A stretch of 64,000 nt of DNA from Thalassoroseus pseudoceratinae. GTDB lineage: Bacteria > Planctomycetota > Planctomycetia > Planctomycetales > Planctomycetaceae. Position 1 is the first letter of the stretch; the number at the start of each line of letters is the position of its first letter. Location: assembly GCF_011634775.1 (NCBI RefSeq), contig NZ_JAALXT010000003.1:930001-994000 (forward strand), written 5' to 3'. The translations under genes and the position numbers were made by a program. Under the pieces are notes generated by a model that was not told the DNA's origin, ran no database searches, and saw nothing but the letters and a program-made list of their open reading frames with translations. Shown here one piece after another: positions 50,550 through 60,188 of this stretch.

Positions 50550-52892
50550 ATGACGTCTCTCGCTCAATTCTTCTTGAACCCGACCATCGCCGCAATCGGC
50601 GGAGTGTTGGTTCTTGCGCCGATCATCATCCATTTGATCAATCGGGTCCGCTATCGCCGGGTGAAGTTCGCCGCGATGGAGTTCCTTCTCGAAGCGCAAC
50701 AGCGAAACCGTCGGCGACTGCTGATGGAGCAACTGTTGCTGCTGCTGTTACGGATTCTGATTGTTCTGGCGTTGGCCGCATTGTTGGGGCGATTGGTGCT
50801 CGATGCCCGTCTCTCCGTGTTCAGCGGGAATGGCAAAGCTCATCATTTGGTCCTGCTGGACGATAGCGCTTCGATGCAAACCCGTGTCGGTAACACGACG
50901 GCGTTCGAAGACGCGAAGAAGGTGATTCGGCAACTTGTCGAGGAAGGTTCTCGCCGACCGGGAACGCAACAATTCTCGATGATTTTGCTCTCCGAACTCG
51001 ATGCTCTTTACATCGCACAGCAAGACGTCGACGAAAATTTGCTTAGCGACTTAGAAGACAAATTGGACTCGCTGGAATGCAGTTTCCAAAGGCTGGATAT
51101 CGAAGAGGGAATTGAAATCGCTGGTCAAAAATTGAAAAGCGACCGGGCGATTATCAAGCATCTACACGTGCTATCAGACTTCCGCTCGAACGATTGGCAA
51201 GGTGATCCGTCACTCGGCAAGGCAGTTCAGAGTTTGAGCGATGACGGCGTGACTGTGAATCTTATCCGCGCGAGTGGCGAATCGTCGCCAAACCTGGGGA
51301 TCGTGCAACTCGATGCCGACGTCCAGGCGGCCGCGGTCGGTGTTCCCGTTCGGTTTTCGATCGGTGTGCAGAACTACGGGAACCAAGTGGCGGAAGATGT
51401 TCGTCTCTCATTGAGTGTCGACGGCGAGAAACTGCCACTGGCGGTCGCTTTCGACAAAATCGAAGCCGGTGAAACCATCACGCAGGTTAAGGACATCACT
51501 TTTCAAGAGGGCGGGTTACACCGGATTCGGGTTGATATTGCCAGTGATTCCCTGTCCGTCGATAACGACCGTTTTCTAACGATCAATGTTCCGCTCCAGA
51601 ACAATGTTCTGATTGTCAGTAATGATATCAATGGCGAAGCGGAGGATGTGCTACGATTCGCGTTGGCTCCCGATCCCGCACTGACAGGGATTTCGCCGCG
51701 TGTGGAGTCGGTCGATTTCCTGCGAACAAACCCGCTGTCGTCGTTCCGCTCAATTTACATTCTCGATCACGACAAAGAGCCACCCGAGAACGGAACCCCA
51801 ATCACGTTGCCTCCCGATGCGATCGAGCAACTTGAGGCCTACGTGCGTGACGGTGGCGGACTGGTCTGGGCCAAGGGAATGAACGCCGACGCGGACATCT
51901 TTAACGCCATCGTTGGAAAGTGGGAGAAAAACAACGAAGGAAAATGGGAACGCGATGGTGAATCGTTGTTTCCGGTTCCGTTGGCAGATTCTCGATCTGT
52001 ACTCACACACGATGATCCGACCTCGACTTCGCCTGACTTATTACTGGAGCCGCACGCGATCAGCGAGAATATCGCGGACAGCGAAAGTCAAATGCTGAAC
52101 GATGTGCGGGTCGACCAGTACATTCCCGTGGCGGAAGACTGGGAACCGTCGGATGATGTCCGCCTCGATGGAGTGACGACCATTGGACGGCTCAAGAATG
52201 GTGCTCCCGTCCTGTTTGAGCATCAGTTTGGTCGCGGCCGTGTCGTGACGCTGCTCACTTCCGCCGGTCCACCCTGGACAAACTTAGCCGAGCGGTTGGC
52301 GTTTCTTCCGTTGATACAGCAGATTCAAAAATTCGTCGCGAAACCGGACGAAATCCTTCGACAACGAGAGATCGGAACGCCAATTCGGCTGGATTTTCCA
52401 GCGCTCGACTATGACCAGAAGATCGACTTTCTGCTGCCGGGAAGTGGTGAAGGACGTGCCGTCGAATACGACATGAAACGCGTCTCGCCGGAACCAACCG
52501 AGGAGGAAGCGGAAGAGTCGAGCGATGAGCCAGACCCGAATGCCGATCGGTTTGTAGCGGAGTATCTAGCGACCAACACACCCGGTATCTACGGTTATCG
52601 GGCCCGGCCGCGACTGCCGAACCTGCCGAAAGACGGTGCGTTCGCCTACAACGTCTCTCGTCAGGAAGGCCATACTTCCATTGCGAGCACGGAAGAACTT
52701 CGAAAGACGATTGGTGAAACCGATAACGTCTTCGTTCGGGAATATGGCGAGACGGACTACATCAGCCAGGGCGTCGACCCCGGGCGTGAAATGCGAAATT
52801 ATCTGCTGTACCTTTTGATTGGCCTGCTCATTATCGAACAGACGTTGGCCTATCGCTTCAGTTATCACCCGGAGACAGGGGCCAAACGCTGA
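50550..52892 (+). CDS. BatA-like VWA membrane protein
   Basis: The 780-residue product has a BatA N-terminus: hydrophobic helix FFLNPTIAAIGGVLVLAPIIIHL, then LLLLLLRILIVLALAALLGRL. A VWA domain follows with the MIDAS motif DDSASM. The middle has a second folded region (NVLIVSNDINGEAEDVLRFAL onward, with a GGGLVWAKGMNA segment) that resembles the GATase-like part of the next protein. A C-terminal helix (YLLYLLIGLLIIEQTLAY) ends the protein. It should sit in the cytoplasmic membrane with its VWA part facing the periplasm. It is 42 bp downstream of DUF58. Confidence 0.9.
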   Translation: MTSLAQFFLNPTIAAIGGVLVLAPIIIHLINRVRYRRVKFAAMEFLLEAQQRNRRRLLMEQLLLLLLRILIVLALAALLGRLVLDARLSVFSGNGKAHHLVLLDDSASMQTRVGNTTAFEDAKKVIRQLVEEGSRRPGTQQFSMILLSELDALYIAQQDVDENLLSDLEDKLDSLECSFQRLDIEEGIEIAGQKLKSDRAIIKHLHVLSDFRSNDWQGDPSLGKAVQSLSDDGVTVNLIRASGESSPNLGIVQLDADVQAAAVGVPVRFSIGVQNYGNQVAEDVRLSLSVDGEKLPLAVAFDKIEAGETITQVKDITFQEGGLHRIRVDIASDSLSVDNDRFLTINVPLQNNVLIVSNDINGEAEDVLRFALAPDPALTGISPRVESVDFLRTNPLSSFRSIYILDHDKEPPENGTPITLPPDAIEQLEAYVRDGGGLVWAKGMNADADIFNAIVGKWEKNNEGKWERDGESLFPVPLADSRSVLTHDDPTSTSPDLLLEPHAISENIADSESQMLNDVRVDQYIPVAEDWEPSDDVRLDGVTTIGRLKNGAPVLFEHQFGRGRVVTLLTSAGPPWTNLAERLAFLPLIQQIQKFVAKPDEILRQREIGTPIRLDFPALDYDQKIDFLLPGSGEGRAVEYDMKRVSPEPTEEEAEESSDEPDPNADRFVAEYLATNTPGIYGYRARPRLPNLPKDGAFAYNVSRQEGHTSIASTEELRKTIGETDNVFVREYGETDYISQGVDPGREMRNYLLYLLIGLLIIEQTLAYRFSYHPETGAKR

Positions 52893-52910
52893 TCTCCTGA
52901 TGGATATGGT

Positions 52911-55499
52911 ATGAGTCAATTTTGGATCGCATCAATCTTCGCGGCTACCACGGACGAACGCGTCTCTGTGACCACGGAGAAACTGCAATACGACCTTCCG
53001 AAAACCTTCGAGCATGGTTTGCTGTTGGTTTGCGTCGCCGGATTGCTTATCGCCTACGTGGTTTGGATGTATCTCCGTGATACCAAGCGACTGTCGCCGG
53101 TCTGGACCGTATGGCTCCTGCTTTTACGTGTTGGAGTTTTAGTTGGCATTGCGGTGATCTATCTCAATCCGCACAACAGTCGACAAACCTTCGCTCACAA
53201 GCCGTCGCAGGTCGCAATTCTGTTGGACCGTTCGCTTTCGATGCGTTTTCCTGCGGAGAACCTGGACGACTCCTCACCACCCGCACGGCAACGCCAAACG
53301 CGAACGGAAGCCGTTGTTGATCTGCTGGCGAACACCCCGTTATTGGATCGACTGTCCCAAACACATCAGGTTCAGTTTTACGTATTCAGCCGACAACTTC
53401 AGGAAGGCCCGAAGAAACTCGCTTTGCAGCCGAGTGCGGAGGAAGTTGAACCAGACGGGACGGACCCAAAGATTGATCGACCGGAAATCTACCGCGAGAA
53501 TCGATCTGACACCGCGGAGGTCCAAGAGGCACGCGTGGACTTCTGGAAGAATGTCGTCACGCCAACAGAAACTGATCAAGATACCCGACTCGGTGAATCG
53601 CTGGTTGAGGTGCTTCAAGAATTTCGTAGCAAAACCGCGTCGGGCATTATCGTTGTCTCTGATGGAGCGTCCAATGCTGGCATCGGTTATAGTAGTGCGA
53701 TCGAAGCGGCTCGTGGACAAGATGGCGTGAAAATCTTCACGATCGGTGTCGGCAGCACGGATCCGCAACGCAACGTGACCATCTCCAGCATGGAGTCGCC
53801 CACACTCGTTCACACCAAGGACGCGTTCGAGATCTCGGCGTACGTACAAGGCCAAAACTTCGAAGGCGAGACGGTCGAAGTGATCCTGAAAGCCCAGCGA
53901 ATGGTCGGTGATCAGGAACTTCCGCCGGAAGAACGAAGTCGGCAGACAATCACCTTGGGTGAGGATGGGGTACCGACCAAGGTTGTGTTCGACGAAAAAT
54001 GGGACGATCCGCAAACCGTCCGATACGTGGTCGAAGCACAGCCGACCCAGGTCGTCGCTGAGTTGAAGGACGACGACAACCAGAAAGATGCAACCGTCAA
54101 TATCAGTGAAAAGCGGACGCGAGTGCTGCTCGTTGCTGGTGGGCCGATGCGAGACTATCGGTTCCTTTCGGGGATGTTGATGCGGCATCAGGGCATCAAA
54201 GTCGATGCGTATCTTCAATCCATCGATCCAGGCACGATTGACAGTGTCAGCCAAGATGTCGATGAATTGCTCCCAGGCTTCCCCACCACTATGCAGGAGC
54301 TGAACGGTGACCCGACGCGGGAAGATGACGAAACGGGTTACGATGTCATCGTGTTCTTCGATCCAGATTGGAAAGAGCTGGTTGCGACGAGACCGGATAC
54401 CGTCGAACTGCTTCAGCGGTGGGTCAGCGAATTTTCCGGCGGGATCATTTTCGTCGCGGGCGATGTCTTTACGCCGGATCTCGCGACAGCGGGCGACAAT
54501 CTCGAACCAATTCAAGCGTTGTACCCGGTGTTCTTGAGTCCCAGTTTGTTTCTCGACTTGGAATTGAACAACTCGTCTACACAAGCGTGGCCGCTTCTGC
54601 TTGAGCCGGCTGGAGCGACTGCGGGCTTTTTGCAAGTCGCAGATTCACCGCAAGAATCGATCGAACTTTGGACCACCGATTTCCCAGGGTTCTACCGCTG
54701 TTATCCGACAGCCGGTGCCAAGGCGGGAGCCACTGTTTATTCCCTGTTTGGCGATTCTCGCATGATGGACGAGAACGGCCGACCGATTTTGCTGGCATCG
54801 CAAATCTACGGAACCGGACGCACTATGTATCTGGGAAGTGCGGAAACGTGGCGGCTACGGGAGATGTCAGTCGACTATCACGAACGACTATGGACGAAGA
54901 TGATTCGCGAAGTCGGGCAAGGGCGGCGAAGTCGTGGAAGTTCGCCAGTCACGTTGCTGCCGGAAAAACGCGAAGTGATGCTCGGCGAGACGGTCGTCGT
55001 TCGGGCGATCTTATTGGATAACCGCAGCGGCGATTTGGTGCCATCAACTGCTGAGTCGGTCACATTGCGACTGATCGCTCCCAACGGGGAAGAAGTCTTT
55101 CCCGAACCGGTGTTGTATCCAAGCGGGGTCCAGCCAGGCGAGTTCGTCGGTGATTTTCGGGCCACCACGCCGGGACGATACACGTTGAAACTGCCAGTGC
55201 CAGGAACGGAAAGTCAATTCCGTGAGGAAACGGTTGAGGTCGTTTTCCCGGGGCTGGAGGACATCAATCCGGAGCAAAACGTTCGGCTGCTCACCGAAGT
55301 TGCTCGGCAAACCGGCGGCGAATACTTTTCGATCTCGGAAGCGGCTGAAAAGTTGCCTCCGCAATTAACCGATCAATCCCGAACGGTGCCACGTCATCAA
55401 CGCATTGAGACGCTCTGGGACCGGCAGTGGGTGCTTTATTTGTTGGTGGGTTTGTTGTCGATGGAATGGTTGACTCGGAAACTGCTCCGGTTGGCTTAA
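52911..55499 (+). CDS. VWA and GATase-like domain membrane protein
   Basis: The 862-residue product has two N-terminal helices (LLLVCVAGLLIAYVVWMYL, LLLLRVGVLVGIAVIYL), a VWA domain with MIDAS DRSLSM and SDGASNAG, a beta-rich region, and a class I glutamine amidotransferase-like domain (VLLVAGGPMRDYRFLSGML) that lacks the catalytic cysteine. The C-terminal helix (WVLYLLVGLLSMEWL) is similar to that of the previous protein, so the two are probably ancient paralogues. It lies 18 bp after the BatA-like gene. It may form a membrane complex with it. Confidence 0.88.
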   Translation: MSQFWIASIFAATTDERVSVTTEKLQYDLPKTFEHGLLLVCVAGLLIAYVVWMYLRDTKRLSPVWTVWLLLLRVGVLVGIAVIYLNPHNSRQTFAHKPSQVAILLDRSLSMRFPAENLDDSSPPARQRQTRTEAVVDLLANTPLLDRLSQTHQVQFYVFSRQLQEGPKKLALQPSAEEVEPDGTDPKIDRPEIYRENRSDTAEVQEARVDFWKNVVTPTETDQDTRLGESLVEVLQEFRSKTASGIIVVSDGASNAGIGYSSAIEAARGQDGVKIFTIGVGSTDPQRNVTISSMESPTLVHTKDAFEISAYVQGQNFEGETVEVILKAQRMVGDQELPPEERSRQTITLGEDGVPTKVVFDEKWDDPQTVRYVVEAQPTQVVAELKDDDNQKDATVNISEKRTRVLLVAGGPMRDYRFLSGMLMRHQGIKVDAYLQSIDPGTIDSVSQDVDELLPGFPTTMQELNGDPTREDDETGYDVIVFFDPDWKELVATRPDTVELLQRWVSEFSGGIIFVAGDVFTPDLATAGDNLEPIQALYPVFLSPSLFLDLELNNSSTQAWPLLLEPAGATAGFLQVADSPQESIELWTTDFPGFYRCYPTAGAKAGATVYSLFGDSRMMDENGRPILLASQIYGTGRTMYLGSAETWRLREMSVDYHERLWTKMIREVGQGRRSRGSSPVTLLPEKREVMLGETVVVRAILLDNRSGDLVPSTAESVTLRLIAPNGEEVFPEPVLYPSGVQPGEFVGDFRATTPGRYTLKLPVPGTESQFREETVEVVFPGLEDINPEQNVRLLTEVARQTGGEYFSISEAAEKLPPQLTDQSRTVPRHQRIETLWDRQWVLYLLVGLLSMEWLTRKLLRLA

Positions 55500-55540
55500 C
55501 GATTTTGTCACGATTGTCAGATTCATACGGTCGCTGCACC

Positions 55541-58222
55541 ATGTCTTCATCCGAAACAATTCATCAATCAGCCACGGCATCCACCCCGCCGGAGATTCAA
55601 TCCGTACTGGCGAGATTGAGACGGCGAATCCGCACGTACGTGTTTTTGGAGGGCTTGGCTTGGGTGTTGGTCGTGGTCGGGGCTCTTTTTTGGATCACGT
55701 TGGGCCTGAACTGGGGCTACTTCAAGCTAAGTCGTCTCGAGCTACCGCGATGGTTCCGGATTGCTTTGGACCTGGCAGCAGTGTTGTCGGTCGTGGCCGT
55801 CTTGCTTGCGTTGCTCGCGTGGAGACTATTCCGACAACTGCGGACCAAAGCACTTGCCCTGGTATTGGAACGACGGTTTCCGACGCTCGATGACCGACTC
55901 ATCACAGCCGTCGAGGCCCCGGCTCGGCGGGATCACTACGAGACAGAATTTACACAGGCTCTGCGACAACGCACCGTTGACGAAGCCCGTCAAGAAGCGG
56001 AGCGTCTGCCATTGAAGGACGTCTTCCAAGGGCGACCGTTGGGAGTGGCCGCCACTTTGGCGACTTTCGTGCTCGCTTCGGTGATTACCTTTGGCGTTTT
56101 AAATTCTGAAGCGGTGGGCTATTGGTACCGGGCGTTTGTCGGTTTGGATGACGAATACTGGGATCGCGATACGCTCCTGGTTCCACGCGTGTTCGAAGCG
56201 GCAGTGAACGACGTCCGCGAATTTGGCGAAGAACGCATCTACAAGCACCCACGCGGCGCGGACTTCACGCTTTCCGTTTTCGTGCCGGAAGAAGACGAGG
56301 AGACCGGCAAAAAATGGTTGGTCCCCGAAGAAGTGTATTGGGACTACGAACTCGACGGTGGACGCGGCGGGGCGGAAATCTTGATGAATCCCGTTCGGGG
56401 TTCTGAACGGGAGTTTCGGCAGACGGTCAGTAATCTCCTCGATGGCATGACTTTCACAGTCTTCGGTGGGGATTATCGTAGTCGTCTCCGTTATCGGGTG
56501 ATGGTGGTCGATCCGCCAACGATTGACGAAGTCCGCCTTGAACGACGGTACCCCGATTACACAAGATTGAACAACACGGAACCACCCAAAGATGACGACG
56601 AGCGGAAACAACGTGAGTTGCAAGAACTTGTGCGAGGCACTTCGGTGTCGCTGCCGTTGGAAACGCAACTCCTGATGCACGCCACCGCGAATAAGCCACT
56701 GAATGGTCTGCGAATTGAAACCGATCAATTCTTTTTGACCGTTCGTGCGGCAAACGTGGACGAAAATGGCGATGTGACCGAACCGGGAACCGCAAAGCTG
56801 GAATTGCTTTCGCAGGACGGACTCCCGTATGTCGAATTACCCTTTGCAGACGGGTTCGCCACGAAGGTGCTGACCGCGGGTTCCGACAAACTTCATCTCC
56901 CCATGGCATTGAATGCCGACGCCGAATTACAACTATCGCCGCCCGTCTTCCTACCACTGCTGACTGGGGGAGTAGCGGGTTCGGTCTCCTCGGCAGCATG
57001 GGTCGGCTCATCTGCAAAATGGATGCAACAGCCGCTCACTGCGATTCCGTTGTCAGCGAACACGCTGCTGCGTGTCTTCCTCGAAGACACGGACGGGATT
57101 ATCAGTCAAGAGGCGTCTCGTCTAACGATTAACGGAATTGCCGATCTTTCCCCGGAGATCGAAGCGAAGTTTCGAGGCATCGGTGAATTTATCACCGCGA
57201 AAGCCAGTATCCCCGTGACCGGAGAAATTCGGGACGACTATGGCGTCGCGGATGCCCGATTTGAATATCGAGTCGCCACACCGGAAGGGCAATTTTTGAC
57301 TGGCCCTGCGTGGCAGGTTCGCGAGTTTGAAAATCCGCCGAACGGAGTTAGTTCGGTCTATCAATTCCAATCCGACGAGCAACCTGCGACCCGGTTCGAT
57401 GTTTCAAAAATCCTCGTTAATGATGAGACCGGTCCACGTCCACTCAAAATCGGGGATGTATTGCATCTGTCGATCTACGCGGAGGATGGTGACGACATCA
57501 ATGGCCCCCACGGGACACGGGCACAACCGAAACCGGAATACGTTTTCCGTGTTGTCAGTCAGGAAGAGTTATTGACTATTCTTTATCAAAAAGAGTTGGG
57601 GCTGTTGGCGAGGTTTGAGCAGGTCATCGAGGAAGTCGGTGGGGCCGATGCCAACAAGCCGGCGACCGGTGTGCTTGCGGAACTGCAAAAGGCGACCGAA
57701 CTGGCGAACACGATCAATGCCGATCCTGAGTCAGAGAGTGAATCCGAACGTGAAAACCGTTTGGAACTCACGTCGATCGCGACACGTTCAATGCAGAAAA
57801 TCAGCAAGGACGCAGCCGACACCCGTAGCATCCAGCAAGATTTCGAAGAGATTCTGGAAGAGCTGGGGAACAATGGCATTGCGAATCCCAAGATGGTGCA
57901 ATCGCTTCGTGAGTTGATTATCGACCCCCTAGACCGCATTGGGGAACGACGATTTCCCGCCGTCGACGAAGCACTCGTGAAATTCAAAGATGTGCAGGAA
58001 AACAAGGCGGACCCTCGCAGTGCCATCGCGGATAGCGTTAGCCAAACCGAGGCATTGTTGCGGGATCTTCGGATCGTCCTTAAGGAAATGCAGGAGTTGG
58101 CGAGTTACCAGGAACTCGTCGGGAACCTTCAACAAATGATTGAAGCGACCAAGAAGGCCAAGGAACTCGCCGAGGAACAACAGATCGATGATTTGAACAA
58201 AGTCTTGGAACTGTTCGATTGA
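55541..58222 (+). CDS. DUF4175-like membrane protein
   Basis: The 893-residue product opens with three transmembrane helices (LAWVLVVVGALFWITLGL; RIALDLAAVLSVVAVLLALLAW; LATFVLASVITFGVL) separated by a helical linker, then a long soluble part with beta-rich segments (RLRYRVMVVDPPTIDEVRLERRYPDY) and a coiled-coil C-terminus (QELASYQELVGNLQQMIEATKKAKELAEEQQ). The start resembles DUF4175 proteins of Bat-type operons, although I cannot confirm the family without a search. The ATG at 55541 starts the first helix; a longer frame begins at 55427. It lies 41 bp after the second VWA gene. Confidence 0.8.
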   Translation: MSSSETIHQSATASTPPEIQSVLARLRRRIRTYVFLEGLAWVLVVVGALFWITLGLNWGYFKLSRLELPRWFRIALDLAAVLSVVAVLLALLAWRLFRQLRTKALALVLERRFPTLDDRLITAVEAPARRDHYETEFTQALRQRTVDEARQEAERLPLKDVFQGRPLGVAATLATFVLASVITFGVLNSEAVGYWYRAFVGLDDEYWDRDTLLVPRVFEAAVNDVREFGEERIYKHPRGADFTLSVFVPEEDEETGKKWLVPEEVYWDYELDGGRGGAEILMNPVRGSEREFRQTVSNLLDGMTFTVFGGDYRSRLRYRVMVVDPPTIDEVRLERRYPDYTRLNNTEPPKDDDERKQRELQELVRGTSVSLPLETQLLMHATANKPLNGLRIETDQFFLTVRAANVDENGDVTEPGTAKLELLSQDGLPYVELPFADGFATKVLTAGSDKLHLPMALNADAELQLSPPVFLPLLTGGVAGSVSSAAWVGSSAKWMQQPLTAIPLSANTLLRVFLEDTDGIISQEASRLTINGIADLSPEIEAKFRGIGEFITAKASIPVTGEIRDDYGVADARFEYRVATPEGQFLTGPAWQVREFENPPNGVSSVYQFQSDEQPATRFDVSKILVNDETGPRPLKIGDVLHLSIYAEDGDDINGPHGTRAQPKPEYVFRVVSQEELLTILYQKELGLLARFEQVIEEVGGADANKPATGVLAELQKATELANTINADPESESESERENRLELTSIATRSMQKISKDAADTRSIQQDFEEILEELGNNGIANPKMVQSLRELIIDPLDRIGERRFPAVDEALVKFKDVQENKADPRSAIADSVSQTEALLRDLRIVLKEMQELASYQELVGNLQQMIEATKKAKELAEEQQIDDLNKVLELFD

Positions 58223-58277
58223 CCGACTCGTCTCACCAGACAGAAAATTTCGTCATAGTGACTTTGGGAGTACAGCC

Positions 58278-60095
58278 ATGAGAAAGCCTCAACCGCAAAA
58301 CCGCATTTGGCAAGTTGGTTTGCTGGCTGGTGTGGTGTTGATGGGCGGACTGTGGCAGTTCGCATGGTCGCAGGAAGACGAAGACAAGGCCGCGGCGACC
58401 GAGAAAGCGGCGAGCGAGCAGTCCGCCTTGGAAGAGCAGCGGTCTGTGGCTGCCCGTTATCGGCAGTTCGACAAAACCCTGCTGAAGATGGCGGAGTATT
58501 TGCAACGGACGGACCCAGATCGTGCGGAACTGCTGGTCCGCGCGATTCGAATGAGTCGCGAACAACGCATTTCCAATCAGATGGATTCGATCGTCGATCT
58601 GCTCGAAAGCACCGAATTTGGTGAAGCGATTGAACGCCAGGATTCAGTGCTGAGTGAAATGCAGGCATTGCTAAAACTGCTTACAAGTGAGAACCGCAGT
58701 GCGGAAATCAAAGCGGAGCAGGAACGCATCAAGGACCTGTTGAAAGATTTGAAGGTGATCGCTGACAAGGAATTCCACATCCGCAGTCAAACAGAACGTG
58801 GTGAGGATACCGAGCGATTGGCGGAAGCTCAGGGAAAGATTGCCAAACAAACTCAAGACCTGATCGAGAAAATCGACCAACAAGACGCCGCTAAGAATGC
58901 CGAACAGGATGGGAAAGAAGGCGAAGGCGAGGGCAAACCGGGCGACAAGAAAGACGGTGACTCCAATGACGGCGACAAGAAACCAGGTGATGGCGAACCG
59001 AAAGACGGCAAACCTGGGGATAAAAAGCCGGGAGACGGCAAACCGAACGAAGGCAAACCCGGGGATCAAAAGCCAAACGAGGGCAAACCGGGAGATCAGA
59101 AATCCGGTGAACCAAAACCCGGCGAAGGCAAACCGGGAGAGGGGAAACCAGGCGAACCGAAACCGGGAGAAGGAAAGCCGAAACCTGGTCAGTCGGGACA
59201 ACCGGGCGAGCAAAAACCTGGTGAAAAGCAAGACGGCGATTCGAAATCCGACGATGCCAAACCCAAGGACGATCGGACTCCGGGGCGTGAAGAAATTGAG
59301 CAAGCCCGAGACGCAATGGAACGCGCGATTCAAGAACTGAAAAAGAAGAATCGTGACGGTGCATCGAAAGAGCAGGATGAAGCTCTCAAGAAACTCATCG
59401 AAGCCAAAGAGAAGTTAGAAGAAATCCTCCGACAACTTCGTGAGGAAGAGCGGGAGATGTTGTTGGCGGCGTTGGAAGCGCGTTTTCTCCGCATGCTCGC
59501 GATGCAGAAGTTGGTCTACCAAAGGACTGTGGGATTAGGCAATGTGACTGAGTGGGACGAAAACCGTCACGGTGCCGAGGCAAAACGACTTGGGGGCGAT
59601 GAGAATGACATTGCTCTGGAAGCTGCGAAAGCGTTGGAATTGCTCAAGCAAGAAGGGTCTTCAGTGGCATTCCCGGAAGCTGTCGAACAGCTCCGTGAGG
59701 ACATGCTTAATGTGGCTCGGCGATTGAACGAATCCAAGGCTGGCGAACTGACTCAAGCGATCGAGAAAGATATCATCGAGGCTTTGGGCGAGGTCTTGGA
59801 AGCGTTGAAGAAAGAGATGGAGAAACTCAAAGAGAAGAAGAAACAGCAGCAGAAACCCAAAGACGGCCAACCGTCCGATCCACCGCTTGTTGACCAATTG
59901 GCGGAATTGAAAATGCTGCGTTCACTGCAACTTCGGATCAATCGAATGACTCGCCGACTCAGTCGAATGGTTAACACACCCGACGGTGAGTTGGCCGAAG
60001 ATCCGGATATCGTCGACCAATTGCAGCAGTTGTCGCATCGTCAGCGACGAATTCAAGAGGCAACCTACAATCTTGCGACTGGCCGCAACAAGTGA
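58278..60095 (+). CDS. GKPG-repeat, coiled-coil exported protein
   Basis: The 605-residue product has an N-terminal signal-like helix (WQVGLLAGVVLMGGLWQFAWS), a first coiled coil (~residues 35-205), a low-complexity region of (G-K/E-P-G/K) repeats from ~215 to ~325, and a second coiled coil with a final helical domain (LRSLQLRINRMTRRLSRM). The Gly-Lys-Pro stretch resembles a flexible or collagen-like spacer, not a true triple helix. Together with the previous protein it could form an extended envelope structure. GGGAG precedes the ATG. It lies 55 bp after the DUF4175-like gene. Confidence 0.8.
   Translation: MRKPQPQNRIWQVGLLAGVVLMGGLWQFAWSQEDEDKAAATEKAASEQSALEEQRSVAARYRQFDKTLLKMAEYLQRTDPDRAELLVRAIRMSREQRISNQMDSIVDLLESTEFGEAIERQDSVLSEMQALLKLLTSENRSAEIKAEQERIKDLLKDLKVIADKEFHIRSQTERGEDTERLAEAQGKIAKQTQDLIEKIDQQDAAKNAEQDGKEGEGEGKPGDKKDGDSNDGDKKPGDGEPKDGKPGDKKPGDGKPNEGKPGDQKPNEGKPGDQKSGEPKPGEGKPGEGKPGEPKPGEGKPKPGQSGQPGEQKPGEKQDGDSKSDDAKPKDDRTPGREEIEQARDAMERAIQELKKKNRDGASKEQDEALKKLIEAKEKLEEILRQLREEEREMLLAALEARFLRMLAMQKLVYQRTVGLGNVTEWDENRHGAEAKRLGGDENDIALEAAKALELLKQEGSSVAFPEAVEQLREDMLNVARRLNESKAGELTQAIEKDIIEALGEVLEALKKEMEKLKEKKKQQQKPKDGQPSDPPLVDQLAELKMLRSLQLRINRMTRRLSRMVNTPDGELAEDPDIVDQLQQLSHRQRRIQEATYNLATGRNK
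58900..59240 (+). repeat. Low-complexity Gly-Lys-Pro coding repeat
   Basis: Imperfect 12-to-18-bp units rich in GGCAAACC and CCGGGAGA encode repeated G-K-P-G/E-G-K-P runs in the exported coiled-coil protein. Such tracts expand and contract easily. Confidence 0.8.
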
Positions 60096-60188
60096 CCTGG
60101 CTGTCTTTGACTGTCTGGGCAGGGCGTCGGTCGGTAGAATGTTGAATCAGATTTTGGAAACGGACTTCCTGAGCGAGGATAAATTGAG

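Noticed and set aside
53340-54635. Minus-strand open frame of 431 codons
   Set aside because: It lies entirely antisense to the VWA/GATase-like membrane protein, which has clear motifs. The translation shows no recognisable domain.
58671-59333. Minus-strand open frame rich in Phe/Arg/Leu that looks like a membrane protein
   Set aside because: The apparent hydrophobic repeats come from reading the Gly-Lys-Pro repeat region in reverse, so the frame is compositional.
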